A stretch of 64,000 nucleotides of DNA, taken from assembly GCF_949628215.1 (NCBI RefSeq), contig NC_134311.1, forward strand, positions 78,610,090 through 78,674,089, read 5' to 3'. The notes under the pieces were generated by a model that ran no database searches, was not told the DNA's origin, and was given only the letters and a program-made list of their open reading frames with translations. The stretch is from Phalacrocorax aristotelis (taxonomy: Eukaryota; Chordata; Aves; Suliformes; Phalacrocoracidae). The translations under genes were made by a program, and so were the position numbers. Of this stretch, positions 62,909 to 64,000 are shown one piece after another (position 1 is the first letter of the stretch; each line of letters starts with the position of its first letter).

Positions 62909-64000
62909 CAATTAATTATTCTATACACTCAGTTTTGTATTGTGATAGTATATTAAAAAATCAAAGGTATATGAGGTAATACAATTCGAAATTCATAACC
63001 TTGCATCCTAATGTGACATGTCAAGGATAAGTAAAGTGAGTTTGAGATTTCTTTATTTGTGTACAAACCCCTTACCTTCCTCCTCTTCCCTTTGCCTGTT
63101 CCTACGCTGTTCAAAACAAAACCTCTAACAGTACAGGTATACAGAACTGATCCTTTTTTCCTGTCCGTATTTGCACTGAAGACTATGTGAAGTGTCCCAC
63201 AGGCTTTATTTTCAGAACGGAGTCAGCCCCACAATCTATTGCTGTGAAAGCACCTCCAGTTCACAAATCCTTACTAGAAATGAGCAATTAATCTACACTG
63301 GAAAGCCTTAGCCATCACCCTGATCTGTAACATGTTCTGGCTATTGTAATTTCTGTGCCAGGTAGGAGTGATAACGCTCTTTGTGGTGAAGTGACTGCTG
63401 GATTGCAGGCTGCTTTGTATATCGAGCTCTTTGCCAGGTGGAAGCTTTTTTGCCTGCTCCTGAAGCACCTGAGCCTGAAGGTGCTTCACCTCGTGTGAAC
63501 CTAGTCACAGCAGGCATGTTCCAGAAGCACTCAGACCCGCAGGAGGAGATGGCAGCAGTGTAATTCCTCCCTGGCTGTTTCTCTCTACACTCCTTCATTC
63601 TCCGCCTGTTTGCTGTCCACCCTTTTGCCCTCATCCCTGCTCATTACCCGGGTGACCTGATCTTCAGCAGCTGCCCTGCTTTGCTTTGCTATTTTGCATC
63701 TTGCCAGGTAAAACATGTCCCAGTTTTGCCTCAAATGCAGGATTCCTGCTGTACAGAACTGCTGCTCACTTTTACTGCATGCTCCTAATTGATTTTTAAA
63801 TCATCTGCCCGCATGCTGTAAGCCATGCGTTGAAACTTCAGCCTTTTTGAAAGGACAGGAAGATAGGGTAAATCACTTTTTACCCATTTTTGAAGCTGCT
63901 GCTTGTAATCTCTAGTCCTGGCTTTTATTGTAGGAAGAACTAGTGTTTTAACAGCCAATAGATACAAAAAAGGAAATTATACTCAAGCTGTGCTCATTCT
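62909..64000. other. Intergenic DNA beyond HDHD2
   Basis: No exon, RNA gene or repeat recognised. In mammals the next gene on this side is IER3IP1 (recalled), but none of it is seen here. Confidence 0.55.

Noticed and set aside
63341-63634. Open frame of 97 codons near the right edge
   Set aside because: No family resemblance, no conserved exon borders, and does not match the expected neighbour gene.

Overview
This is vertebrate, almost certainly bird, genomic DNA. It holds two intron-rich housekeeping-type genes, many 5'-truncated CR1 retroposons (the dominant avian LINE) and one antisense endogenous retrovirus. There is no operon, CRISPR array, phage or other prokaryotic feature. The species cannot be read from the window. 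The two host genes are neighbours in mammals too (human 18q21, from recall); in chicken that block is Z-linked as I recall it, so Z linkage is a guess.

Layout. 1-5640 is intergenic DNA (or an intron of a left-hand gene) with two CR1 copies. 5640-6240 is a GC-rich promoter with four evenly spaced CCAAT boxes, leading to exon 1 of KATNAL2 (+ strand). KATNAL2 was assembled by hand from 16 coding exons (6033-46367). Every junction is in frame and has GT/AG ends, giving an uninterrupted 539-residue katanin-like AAA ATPase with an N-terminal LisH motif. Intron 1 (about 15 kb) contains a complete two-LTR gammaretrovirus-like provirus (6773-14933) in antisense orientation. Its LTRs differ at only 6 of 572 positions, yet gag and pol carry many stops and frameshifts. 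Further CR1 copies lie in KATNAL2 introns near 23.1, 28.0, 32.3, 39.7 and 42.4 kb.

46368-48978 is the tail-to-tail gap between KATNAL2 and HDHD2. HDHD2 (- strand) was assembled from six coding exons (59281 down to 48979). It encodes an intact 259-residue HAD-family protein, and its first coding intron uses a GC donor. Its 5' end lies in a CpG-rich block near 61.05-61.95 kb, with a CR1 copy directly upstream. The last 1.2 kb is intergenic, with an AT-rich 11-bp tandem repeat.

I do not see a new molecular system. The points most worth checking are: young LTRs around wrecked retroviral genes; a compact env lacking the usual SU-TM disulfide cysteines; a pair of inverted CR1 copies that share 88 bp of sequence beyond the CR1 3' end; the NF-Y/X-box/NRF1 layout of the KATNAL2 promoter; the GC-AG intron of HDHD2; and a perfect G-quadruplex motif in the KATNAL2 3' region.
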